From Flavobacteriales bacterium (GTDB lineage Bacteria > Bacteroidota > Bacteroidia > Flavobacteriales > BACL11), in the NCBI GenBank assembly GCA_014239655.1, contig JAAZYM010000023.1, positions 1-46,482 of the forward strand: a DNA stretch of 46,482 nt, given 5' to 3'. A program made the position numbers and the translations under genes. This document shows, one piece after another, positions 34,295 through 44,300 of the stretch. The notes beneath the pieces are model-generated. The model saw only the letters and a program-made list of their open reading frames with translations, was not told the DNA's origin and did no database searches. Within the stretch, counting starts at the first letter, position 1. Each line of letters starts with the position of its first letter.

Positions 34295-35422
34295 TTGGCA
34301 GGCATATATCTACATATTCCTTATTGCAAACAGAAATGCACATATTGCAATTTTCATTTTTCTACAAATAATAAAAACCATAGAGAAATGATTAAATGTA
34401 TGGAAATAGAACTTTCTGAAAGATCAGATTATTTAAAAGGAAGAAAGATAGATACAGTATATTTTGGTGGTGGAACCCCATAAATTATTGATACCAAGTA
34501 TATAAAAAGATTATTAGATAAAATAAGGGCTCTCTTCCCTATAAATAAGAATGTTGAAATCACTATGGAATTCAATCCTGATGATGTTGATGATAAGAAA
34601 ATTTGTGAGCTAAAAGAGATTGGGGTAAATAGAATAAGTATTGGGATACAGTCATTCCATAATAAAGACCTGGTTTTTATGAATAGAAGTCACAATGCAA
34701 AACAAGCAGTATCTGCAGTAGAAATTGTATCTAGAAATGGTATTGATAATATAACGATAGATCTAATTTATGGCCTCCCAGGGCAAACAAATGAAATGTG
34801 GGAAAAAAATATATCTGAATTATCTAAATTAAATATTAGTCATTTTTCTGCCTATGCTCTTACAGTAGAGCCAAACACTCATCTAGAACATCTAATTAGA
34901 GAAAATAAAATTCCAATAATAGAAGATCAACTAGCTGAAGAGCATTTTAAAATACTACAAAAAAAAGCAGAAGAAATGGGTTATGTTCAATATGAAATCT
35001 CAAACTTCTGTAAAGATAGTATGTTCTCAAAACATAATTCCTCATATTGGAAAAAGAAATGGTATCTAGGGATAGGGCCCTCTGCCCATTCATTTAATGA
35101 ATCTGAAAGACAATGGAATATGGCTAATAACTCAAAATATATAACCAATATTAAAAATAAAAAAAGCTTCTTTGAAACCGAATGCCTTAATGAAAAAGAA
35201 AAATACAATGAGTACGTGCTTACATCACTAAGAACTATTTGGGGGGTAGAAGCAGAATATCTTAACAGTAATTTCAACGAAAAAATTAATCGGCACTTTC
35301 AAGAGTCATGTCAGAAATGGATCTTAAACAAGAAAATGTTAAAAGAGAATGAAATCTTTAAACTAACAAAAGAAGGAATGCTCTTTGCGGATGCTATCTC
35401 TTCAGATCTTTTTTTCCTCTAA
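34295..35422 (+). pseudogene. hemW: Heme chaperone HemW (radical SAM), interrupted by one in-frame stop
   Basis: The two open pieces (34295-34483 and from 34565) are in the same frame; reading through the TAA at 34481-34483 gives a normal HemW of about 375 residues. The codon follows GGGTP, where other HemW proteins have Ser, so TCA to TAA is the simplest change. The start is a TTG at 34295-34297 giving MAGIYLHIPYCKQKC, the usual Bacteroidota N-terminus. The radical-SAM cluster motif CKQKCTYC is intact. HemW inserts heme into respiratory enzymes. Either the gene is inactive in this strain or the base is a sequencing or assembly error. The 3' end overlaps the glycosyltransferase gene by 21 bp. 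Confidence 0.88.
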
Positions 35423-36508
35423 GATCCGTAAAAAGTATTTTTCATATTTATCTACAATTAAATTCCACCTATACTTTGAATTTACAATATCTATATTCTC
35501 TTGAGAAATCATCTCTCTATTGCTTTGGATTTCTTTATTCTCTAACAAAGAACGTAGCTGCTCATTATCCTTAAATGAATATGCTTTGGAGCTAATAACA
35601 GACTTGTTAAATGGATTGTCATGTATAAGAACAAATGCTTTTGCCGCCATCGCTTCAATTAAAGCGGGGTTTGTTCCTCCAACAGAATGCCCGTGAAGAT
35701 AATATGATGCAAAAAATCTAAAAGTATCTAACTCCTCCTTATTGAAAATTGCCCCCAAAAAGTAAATTCCTTTATCCTTATATTTTTCTCTCAAAAACTC
35801 ACCATACTTTGTATTATAATTACCAATAATATAATAAGGAATGTTATTATTAGACATTATATATGAATCAAACATTAATTCTAAATTATTCTCAGGCTCA
35901 AGCCTTGCAATAGTAAGAATATATGCTCCTTCCTTGACTAAATACTTCTCGATTGTCGGTCTTTTTAGCTCAGAAACATATTCAGTTCCATATGCAATAA
36001 ATTCTGAGGTTATATTATATGTTTCCTGAATATATTGCTGAATTGCAATATTATCTGCAACTAGGAAATCAGAATTATATACTCCAAATTTTTCAAGAAT
36101 TCTAGTAACTTTTTGAATTATCGGATTCCATTTTGCTCTTTTCCATTCTAAACCATCTAAATTTGTCACAACAATATTAGATTTCTTTCGACAAAATATT
36201 ATTGCTGGAGCAGCTGTTATTAATCCTAACTCAAGAATGATATCAAACCCAGATCCTATTGCATCTCGAAGACAGAAAAAATCAAATATAAAATTAGATG
36301 CAGCAGAGCCTAAATATCTTTGTGGACTATAAATATGTTTAATCTTAACCCCTAAATAATCATCATCTTGATATGGATGGAAGCTTGGATTGTAAACGGT
36401 AACCTCATGCCCTTTCTTTACAAGCCCTATAGATAATGACTCTGCACATTGCTCAAAACCCCCATAATTATTTGGAATACCTCTTGTTCCTAAGATTGCT
36501 ATCTTCAT
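35402..36508 (-). CDS. Glycosyltransferase with DUF1972 N-terminal and GT4-like C-terminal domain
   Basis: A 368-residue cytoplasmic or membrane-associated glycosyltransferase. It opens with IAILGTRGIPNNYGGFE, the hallmark of DUF1972-type transferases, followed by DGLEWKRAKWN; the C-terminal half is GT4-like with LTIARLEPENN near 195 and GTNPALIEAMA in the donor-binding region (about 277-288). Related proteins add rhamnose or other sugars to surface polysaccharides, but the sugar is not evident. It lies 48 bp after the rhodanese-thioredoxin gene and overlaps hemW at the 3' end. It is not in a polysaccharide cluster. Confidence 0.85.
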   Translation of the reverse strand: MKIAILGTRGIPNNYGGFEQCAESLSIGLVKKGHEVTVYNPSFHPYQDDDYLGVKIKHIYSPQRYLGSAASNFIFDFFCLRDAIGSGFDIILELGLITAAPAIIFCRKKSNIVVTNLDGLEWKRAKWNPIIQKVTRILEKFGVYNSDFLVADNIAIQQYIQETYNITSEFIAYGTEYVSELKRPTIEKYLVKEGAYILTIARLEPENNLELMFDSYIMSNNNIPYYIIGNYNTKYGEFLREKYKDKGIYFLGAIFNKEELDTFRFFASYYLHGHSVGGTNPALIEAMAAKAFVLIHDNPFNKSVISSKAYSFKDNEQLRSLLENKEIQSNREMISQENIDIVNSKYRWNLIVDKYEKYFLRILEEKKI

Positions 36509-36556
36509 ATTTTATATAGAATAGAAAAAATTTAAACAACAATCAATTAAACATAA

Positions 36557-37276
36557 CTATTTAAAAAAACTACCTAATTCTTTATATGCAATTATACCAT
36601 TTTTGCGCCAGACTTCTGTGTTGTTTTTATACAAAAGGCATGTAGGGATAGATTTAATACTATATCTTTCTGTAAGAAAAGGATGTGCGTCTAAATCTAA
36701 TTTTAAAACTTTCACTATTCCTGTATATTGTTCTGCAAACATATCTATGATAGGGTCCATCTTTCTACATGGCGTACACCACTTCGTAGAAATATAAACT
36801 AATACATTTTTATGACTTAATAAAACCGAATCAAGATATGTAGGGGTATGGTAATTATCCTTTTGATTTTTAAAATTAATTGTATCTATATAGTAAGGCA
36901 GGTTAGAGCTCTTCCATTTCATAAAACCTCCGTCTAAATTATACACCCCAGCAAACCCCATTTTATTTAACTTCTCTGCTGCTTCTTTACTTCTTCCTCC
37001 AATTTTACAATAAACATATATACTTTTTTGCCTATCTATTAAATTAACCTTCTCATCAAATTTATCATCATAATAATCAATAAAAGTTGCATTTGGAACA
37101 TAACCTTGAGATGTTTCTTGAGTAGTTCGGACATCCAAAATTATTATATCTTGATTATCAAGTATATCTTTCAATGCTACAATATCAAACGTCTTATAGG
37201 TATCTTTGAAAGTAGTAGAGCATGAAAAAAAAGCAGTTATAAATATTAAAAAAAAGAATCTCATTATAATTAACAT
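36557..37276 (-). CDS. Rhodanese-thioredoxin fusion, probable lipoprotein
   Basis: A 239-residue envelope protein. A hydrophobic N-terminus ends in FFSCS, so Cys19 is a likely, if loose, lipobox cysteine. Residues 28-130 form a rhodanese domain with active-site Cys90 in YVYCKIGGRS; residues 145-239 form a thioredoxin fold with WCTPC (167-170) and a cis-Pro in SIPT (211). This joins a sulfur-transfer module with a disulfide/thiol module in the periplasm. ATG at residue 5 is an alternative start. Partners unknown. Upstream lies the terminator of the porP operon. Confidence 0.85.
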   Translation of the reverse strand: MLIIMRFFFLIFITAFFSCSTTFKDTYKTFDIVALKDILDNQDIIILDVRTTQETSQGYVPNATFIDYYDDKFDEKVNLIDRQKSIYVYCKIGGRSKEAAEKLNKMGFAGVYNLDGGFMKWKSSNLPYYIDTINFKNQKDNYHTPTYLDSVLLSHKNVLVYISTKWCTPCRKMDPIIDMFAEQYTGIVKVLKLDLDAHPFLTERYSIKSIPTCLLYKNNTEVWRKNGIIAYKELGSFFK

Positions 37277-37394
37277 TTTTGTGTTAATAGTTTATAAAAT
37301 TAAAAATTAATCTAACTATACATTCATATTATATTTGGGCTGTCGTAATAACTTGTTTTAGTTGTGCATTCCTTTCCAAATAAAAGTACAACGT

Positions 37395-37425
37395 AAAAGC
37401 CCTCTAATACTTAGAGGGCTTTTTT
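37395..37425 (-). terminator. Rho-independent terminator of the SprB-like/porP operon
   Basis: AAAAGCCCTCTAA (37395-37407) and TTAGAGGGCTTTT (37411-37423) form a perfect 13-bp stem with a 3-nt loop (TAC). It lies 28 bp past the porP stop on the minus strand. The T-run is four T on the minus strand and longer on the plus strand, so it can act in both directions. It is the only G-C-containing terminator hairpin I found in the window. Confidence 0.85.
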
Positions 37426-37452
37426 ATTAATACTTTATTAAACCTTATTATT

Positions 37453-38364
37453 TTATTCCTTACCTGTCAATAATTTTATAGCAAGCATAAATTCATGCGA
37501 TCCTGTAGAATAGTTTGACAATTCCGAATTTAATACATCATAAGAATAGCCAATCAAATATCTATCATTAATTGAATAGCCAAATAATGCGCCAATATCA
37601 CCAGTAGATCTGTAATCTGCTCCAAACCATAATTTCTTATCATAAATAGTCTTCACCCCAAAGTCCCATTGCATGGGAGATGGACCAACTGACTTTAATA
37701 AAAAGGCTGGCTCTATATTCCATTTTTCATTTGCTGAAATTTTATAAGAACCCATAATATACATGTGGTTAGACAAACTACCTGTTTGTTCACCTGATAG
37801 AGTTTCTGCAAAATTATTATCTAATAGATTAAGATTACTACTTAAAAGTTGAGGAATAGATACTCCAAGGTACCATTTTTCAGAATAAAAATTAAATCCA
37901 AATGTTGCGTCAGGTACTGTCTCAACTATTACATCTCCCTGAGTTAGCGGATCATTAGGATTTTCAACATTCCAACCATTCTTGTCAATCTTAAACTGTG
38001 TAAAACCACCAGAAATTGCAAGAGATAATTTTATTTTCTCACTAACAGCAAGGTGATAGGCATAAGAAACCGCACCACCAGCTCTACTAGTATGGCCATA
38101 CTGATCATTAAAAATAACCCCCCCTAAACCAATGTTTTCCTCTTGCTTTCCGTATATACTTAATATTGTAGTGCTAGGAGCATCAGTTATACCAGTCCAT
38201 TGATTTCTAATACTAGTGCGAACTTGATAAAAATCTTCCATCCCAGCAAACGCTGGATTAATCACATAGCTATTATCCATAAATTGAGTTAGTTGCGGAA
38301 GTTGCTGGCTATATACAAATCCACTAAAAATAAACGCTAAAACTAAAAGAGTTGTTTTCTTCAT
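37453..38364 (-). CDS. PorP/SprF family outer-membrane protein
   Basis: A 303-residue protein with a signal peptide (about 1-19, VYSQ) and the family pattern QQLPQLTQFMDNSYVINPAFAG right after it, in which NPAFAG is the mark of PorP/SprF proteins. The rest looks like an outer-membrane beta-barrel. PorP/SprF-like proteins associate with the type IX secretion system, and copies next to large adhesins are needed to secrete or anchor those adhesins. The gene starts 11 bp after the giant SprB-like gene, so it is most likely its dedicated partner, and is followed by a strong terminator. Confidence 0.93.
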   Translation of the reverse strand: MKKTTLLVLAFIFSGFVYSQQLPQLTQFMDNSYVINPAFAGMEDFYQVRTSIRNQWTGITDAPSTTILSIYGKQEENIGLGGVIFNDQYGHTSRAGGAVSYAYHLAVSEKIKLSLAISGGFTQFKIDKNGWNVENPNDPLTQGDVIVETVPDATFGFNFYSEKWYLGVSIPQLLSSNLNLLDNNFAETLSGEQTGSLSNHMYIMGSYKISANEKWNIEPAFLLKSVGPSPMQWDFGVKTIYDKKLWFGADYRSTGDIGALFGYSINDRYLIGYSYDVLNSELSNYSTGSHEFMLAIKLLTGKE

Positions 38365-38375
38365 GTTATTATTTT

Positions 38376-41300
38376 TTATCTTATAATTGTTATTGGTCCT
38401 GTCTGAGGATCTTCATTATTATTTAAATCTATAACATAATAATATGTTCCCACTGGTAGTAATTCAGATTCGTACATGCCGTCCCATGGTATATAAGCGT
38501 TACCACCATTACATTGGTGAACAATCTCTCCCCAACGATTAAATACTTTAACAGTAGCAGATGGATAATTCTCAATATCTAGAATTTCCCAAGTATCATT
38601 CATTTGATCTCCATTTGGAGTTATTGCATCATAAGGAATTACTCCTAAAACAACATAAATAGAATCAATACCTAAACAACCAGAAGAGTCAACTACCAGG
38701 CTATACCACTCTGATTGAGATGGCTGAACTGTTATGTTATCAGAACCACTGCCATCTGACCATGTATATGAATCAAATGAATTTTCTGATTGTAAATTAA
38801 TCTGATCATTAAGTTTAATCACTGGATTATTCCCCACAACAATAGAGGCATCTGACAATATAGTGTTTTGTACATATGTAACCCTAACAATTGCCTCAAC
38901 AACATAAGGGTTAATACAGCTTGGGTCGACAATTGTCAAAGAATAATTATTTATCAACGCTGTTGGTGTTACCTCTCTATCAGCCAAAGTGGATCCGTCA
39001 TCCCATGAGTAAAACAACCCAGGTTTTTCTTCAACATCTAATGTAATTGTTCTACCTAAACAAATAGTTGTGTCAAGCATACTTAAGTTTCCTGGTAAAA
39101 AGATATTAGTTACGCCATTCACTGTTGTGGTGGTGGAAACCTCACATCCATTATCATCAGTAACATTAACAGTGTATAGGCCAGGAGATAAGTTGCTAAT
39201 TGCAGTATTTGTGTTTGAATATCCTGATGGGCCTGTCCATAAAACTTCATAATTAGGAATACCTCCTAATACAAAAACCTGAGCAGTACCATCATCTAAT
39301 AAACATGTCTCATCAGTAGAATCAGCAGTAACAACCAATGCATTAGTTGGTCCACTAATATTTACAGTCTGACTAGTAATGGCACATCCATTTGCATCGG
39401 TTACAGTAACTGTATAGATATCAGGAGATAATGACGTCGCAGTTTGTGTAGTTTGGCCAGTAGGATCGTCCCATAAATAATAATATGTTGGTGGTATACC
39501 TGGCTCTGGAGTTCCTCCAGAAGCAGTAGCTGTAATTTCCCCATCATCAAAACCGAAACAACTCACATCTGTTTCTGATATTGTTACTGATAAAGCAGTT
39601 GGCTCAGTAAGTATAATCTCAGACGTATCGGTACACCCTTTATCATCTAAAACTATAACTACATAATTTCCAGAAATTATATTATAATTATTTGGTGTAC
39701 TAACTCCATTATTCCATTCATATGTATAAGGAGGAGGTGTGTTTCCTCCTGTTGCTTCTGCTTTTATTTTTCCTGTACTTTCTCCAAAACAATTAACTGG
39801 ACTTACTATACTTGTAGTAACAAGTAGTTCCTCTGGCTGAGATAAATCATAATGAATTGTATCATAACAGCCTTGAGCATCAGAAATAACACAAGTATAT
39901 ATTGTAGAATTTGAATTATTATTCACGCATAATCCAACTGCAGTAGCTGTAGTCTGAAGTAATGTATCGTTCCATTGATATGAATACACAATTGAACCGT
40001 TAGGACTTATGTTAGGAACTCCTCCTGTTACATCTAATGCAATCTCCCCATCACAATAATCATGACATGTTACGTCAATTGTATTAAGTGGATTAATATG
40101 TGCCTGTAACTTATTCGTATCATTAATTTCATACGAATCATAATTAGAACATCCATTCTCATCGGTAACGGTCATTCCATAAACGCCAACTGATAAATTT
40201 ACTAATGAATAAGTAGTGTGACCTGTATTCCATAAATAACTATAGGTAGTTGGATCACCTACGCCACCAGAAACAACATCTGTTAAGCTTCCATTAGTCC
40301 ATCCATCACAAGTAACATGACTTGCTACAAATGAATGAATAATTGTATCGGGCTCATTATATATAATACTCTCTAGATAAACACAACCATAATCATCTTG
40401 AACCACAAAATCATATATGCCCGCACTTAAACCAGTAACACTTCCTGAAAAAGAAGATGAGAGTGTGTCTCCATTTGCTATAGTTGTCTTTAAGTATGGT
40501 GGAGCTCCTCCAGAAATTAAGAAGTCAGCTGTCCCGGAATTATCGCCATGACATTGAATCTGATAATTATTCCAAAGTGATGTTGTTAGACTCACATTAA
40601 GAACTGGTGGCTCATCAATAATTATTATATCCTGAGCTACACAATTATTATCGTCAAATACCTCAATAGTATATGTGCCTGCGCTATATCCATTAAAATA
40701 TGCTGTATTAGAATAAAGAGGACCTCCATTGACAGAATATTGATATGCTCCTGTACCTCCATATGCCATGATGTTTTCAACAGAACCATTACTCAATCCA
40801 AAGCATTGAACATGCGAGAATAGTGTAGTATCAATATATAATGAATCAGGCTCTGCCATTGTAATGGTATCACTATCGCTACATCCCTTAAAATCAACTA
40901 CTGTCATTACATAGTCATTAGGAGATATGCTGTTAAATATATGTGTCATTTGAGATGTTGTAGTAAATCCATCAGATTTAAAATATTCCAGATTTAATCC
41001 CCCTGATGCATAAACAGAAATTGAACCATTATTAGCAGAATAACACGTAATATCAGAAACTAACATCGAGTCAATAGAAAGTATATAATCAGGTTCATAT
41101 ATTTCAACTGAATCTATTTTAACACACTGATTACCATCAGTAATTGTCAAATAATGATACCCTGCTGGTAAATTATATGAAGATGAAGAGTCACTACCAT
41201 TACTCCATGAATAAGAATAACTATTTATTCCTCCTATCACATTTGCTGTTGCCCATCCATCAGAAAGTCCAAGACACGAAACTGAATCCTTCGAAAAAGT

Positions 41301-44300
41301 TATATTTATTTCATTGGGTTGATCTACAGAAATAGTAGACATTGTTGAGCACCCATTTAAATCAGTTACATTGACTGTGTGTGTACCCGCAGGAGCATTA
41401 GAATTTGCGGTAGTTGCACCAAAACTCCAATTAAAACTATATGCTGGTGTTCCCCCGTCAACAGTAACATATACGAATCCATCTGCCTGCCCATAACAAA
41501 GAGCGCTATCTGATGTAATAGAAGTAATTTCTAAACTATCTGGTTGAGTAATTGATGCATTAGAAACTGTAATACAGCCTGAGCTGTCAGTTACAGTAAC
41601 TGTGTAGTTTCCTGGTGCTAATCCAGTTGCAGTCATAGTGGTTTGATTATTTGCATCATCCCATAGATATGAATAAGGAGCTCTTCCGCCAGTATGAATA
41701 GCTGTAAGCTCACCATCATTAGCTCCATTACAACTTACGTTTTCAGTATTTATATTTGTAACTTCAAGTAAATCTGGCTCATAAATATATATTGAATCTG
41801 TATCTAAACAACCTAAAGAATCTACTACTGTAACAAAATAGAATCCTCCATCAAGATTGCCAAATACATTTCCAGAAGTATAATAAGTACTTCCTCCGTC
41901 ACTACTAAATAAATAAGGAGGGGAACCATCTATAGCAGAAGGTGTAATAACACCATCATCATCACCAAAACATGTTACATCATCTATAGCTGTAATAAGA
42001 TCAGGGTTTTCACCTGCTAAAATTTCTGCCGTATCAGGATCCCAAGAACAACCATTAGCATCTGTAACAGTCACACTATACAAACCAGGTAATAAAAATT
42101 GGATACTTGGAGTTGTTGCTCCTGTACTCCATAAATATGTATAATTAGGTGTGGCCCCACTTGCAATCACTGCAATCTCTCCAGAGGCTAATGTTTGGTC
42201 TCCAGAACAATTAGAATGATTCAATACATTCGTACTACTTAGCAAAATAGATGGCTCGACAATAGTTACGACATCTGATGAAATACAGCCATTATCATCA
42301 GTTATAGTTAACGTATAGTTTCCGGCATTTAAATTTGTAGCATAAGGACCATTTGCACCATTTGACCAGCTGTATGAATATGGTGCTGTTCCACCAAGTG
42401 GATTTGGACCTCCACTAGTACCTGCAACAGATGCAGATCCATCACTACCTCCATTACAACTAACTGCCGAATCTGAAATAGTATACGTACTCAATTCTGT
42501 TGGTTCAAAAATAATTACACTTACACTATCAGAACACCCATTACCATCACTTGTATAGATAATATAATTTCCAGCAAATAATCCGGTATATACTCCTGTA
42601 TTCTGAGGAACAGGATAGTAGAAAGGAATATAATATTGATACGTATTTGGACCTGTTCCCCCACTAGCAATCACTTCAATCCCATTTGAAGGATCTCCAT
42701 AACAGGGAACAAATAATTGAGAATTAGGATAATCAAGCTGTAAGTCTACAATTGCGCTCGCAGGTGTAGTAACAGTTGAATCGATACTACAACCGTTTAC
42801 GTCTGTAACGGTAACTGTATACGTAGTTAAACTATTTAAGTTGTTTATTGTAGCTGTAGTTTCTCCTGTACTCCATAAATACGTATATGGAGCAGTCCCA
42901 TTTGGAATAGCAACAAGAGATGCATTTACCTGATTATTACAAGCTGCAATAGTGTCAAATGACAATGTTAAATCAGCCTCATCAATAAATACGCTTTCAC
43001 TAAAACTACATCCATTTGCATCAGTAACAAGAACAGAATAAGAGCCTGTAACTAAAGATGTAGCTATTGAATCTGTCTGGCCATCAGACCATAAATATGC
43101 AAAAGGGTTTGTTCCTGTATTCTGATCTACCAGAATAGATGCTGAACCTTGTCCAGACCCACAATATTCTGGAAAAGAATCTAGAGAATAAGCCCAATCA
43201 AGTGGCTCATTCAGAGAAATAGTATCATATGCGGTACAATTGTTTGCGTCTACTACTGTTAAGAAATAATCACCATAATTAATAGAACCACATAAGTTAT
43301 TAAACGTAGGGTTCTGAAACTGAGTGACCCCACTAAGATCATAAACCAAAGAACTAAGAAGTGACGGCTCATTAGAAACATTTGCCGTAATAGATCCGTC
43401 ACATGTATTATAACAACTTATGATATTTGACTGAACACCTGTAGCGGTAAAAAGCATTGGCTCCGTAACATTCAAACTTATTGTGCTTGTTAAACAGCCC
43501 GCCCCATCTTGCACTTGTAGAACATATGTTCCGGCACTAATTGAAGATCCATTACTTGAATTAAAAACAGAATCATTCAAAAAACTCGCCCCTCCATCTA
43601 TTGAAAAAGAAAAATTTGGGGTTCCTCCAAGCACATTAGAAAATGTGATTTCTCCATCATTCAAACCGTTACAACTAACTCCAAATCCATTGTACGAATT
43701 AACCGAAGTAACATCAGCAGTAAATGTTATAGCATTTGGTTCTGAAACAAAAACTGAATCTGATGCTGTACAACCATTTACATCTGAAATAGTAATTTCA
43801 TAATATTGATTTCCACATAAATTATTAAAAACTGATGAGTTTTGAGACCCCCCACCATTAAGAGAATATGTATATCCTGGTGTTCCTGTTAAAATATTAT
43901 CCACGGAAAACTGAATGCTTGCATCACATACAGAATTACAAGAAATAACAGAATTAATATTTATAGAACCAGATAAATCATTAGGATCATTAAGAATAAA
44001 AGATTCATCATTAGTACATAAATTAGCATCCCTATAATAAAGAGTATACGCTCCTGAAGATAATCCTGAAAATACAGGATTAGTTGTCCAAATTACATTA
44101 TCAAGTGAATATTCATACGGAGCTGTTCCCGATGTTACAGATGCTGTAATCTCCCCATCTGATGCTCCATAACAAGAAATTTCTTGCCCATTATAATTAG
44201 ATGTAACACCTCCATTGACCGATAATACATTAGGCTGGCTAATGGTAAATGATGATTGAGAAGAGGGAGAGGTAGAACATCCATTCGCATCAGATACTGT

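Noticed and set aside
34481-34483. Stop-codon reassignment (TAA read as an amino acid)
   Set aside because: TAA ends many clearly bounded genes here, for example gatC and the exporter, so it is a normal stop; a point mutation or sequence error is simpler.
43483-43803. 106-residue plus-strand reading frame inside the giant adhesin gene
   Set aside because: A shadow of the repeat-coding strand; no promoter, and composition follows the repeats on the other strand.
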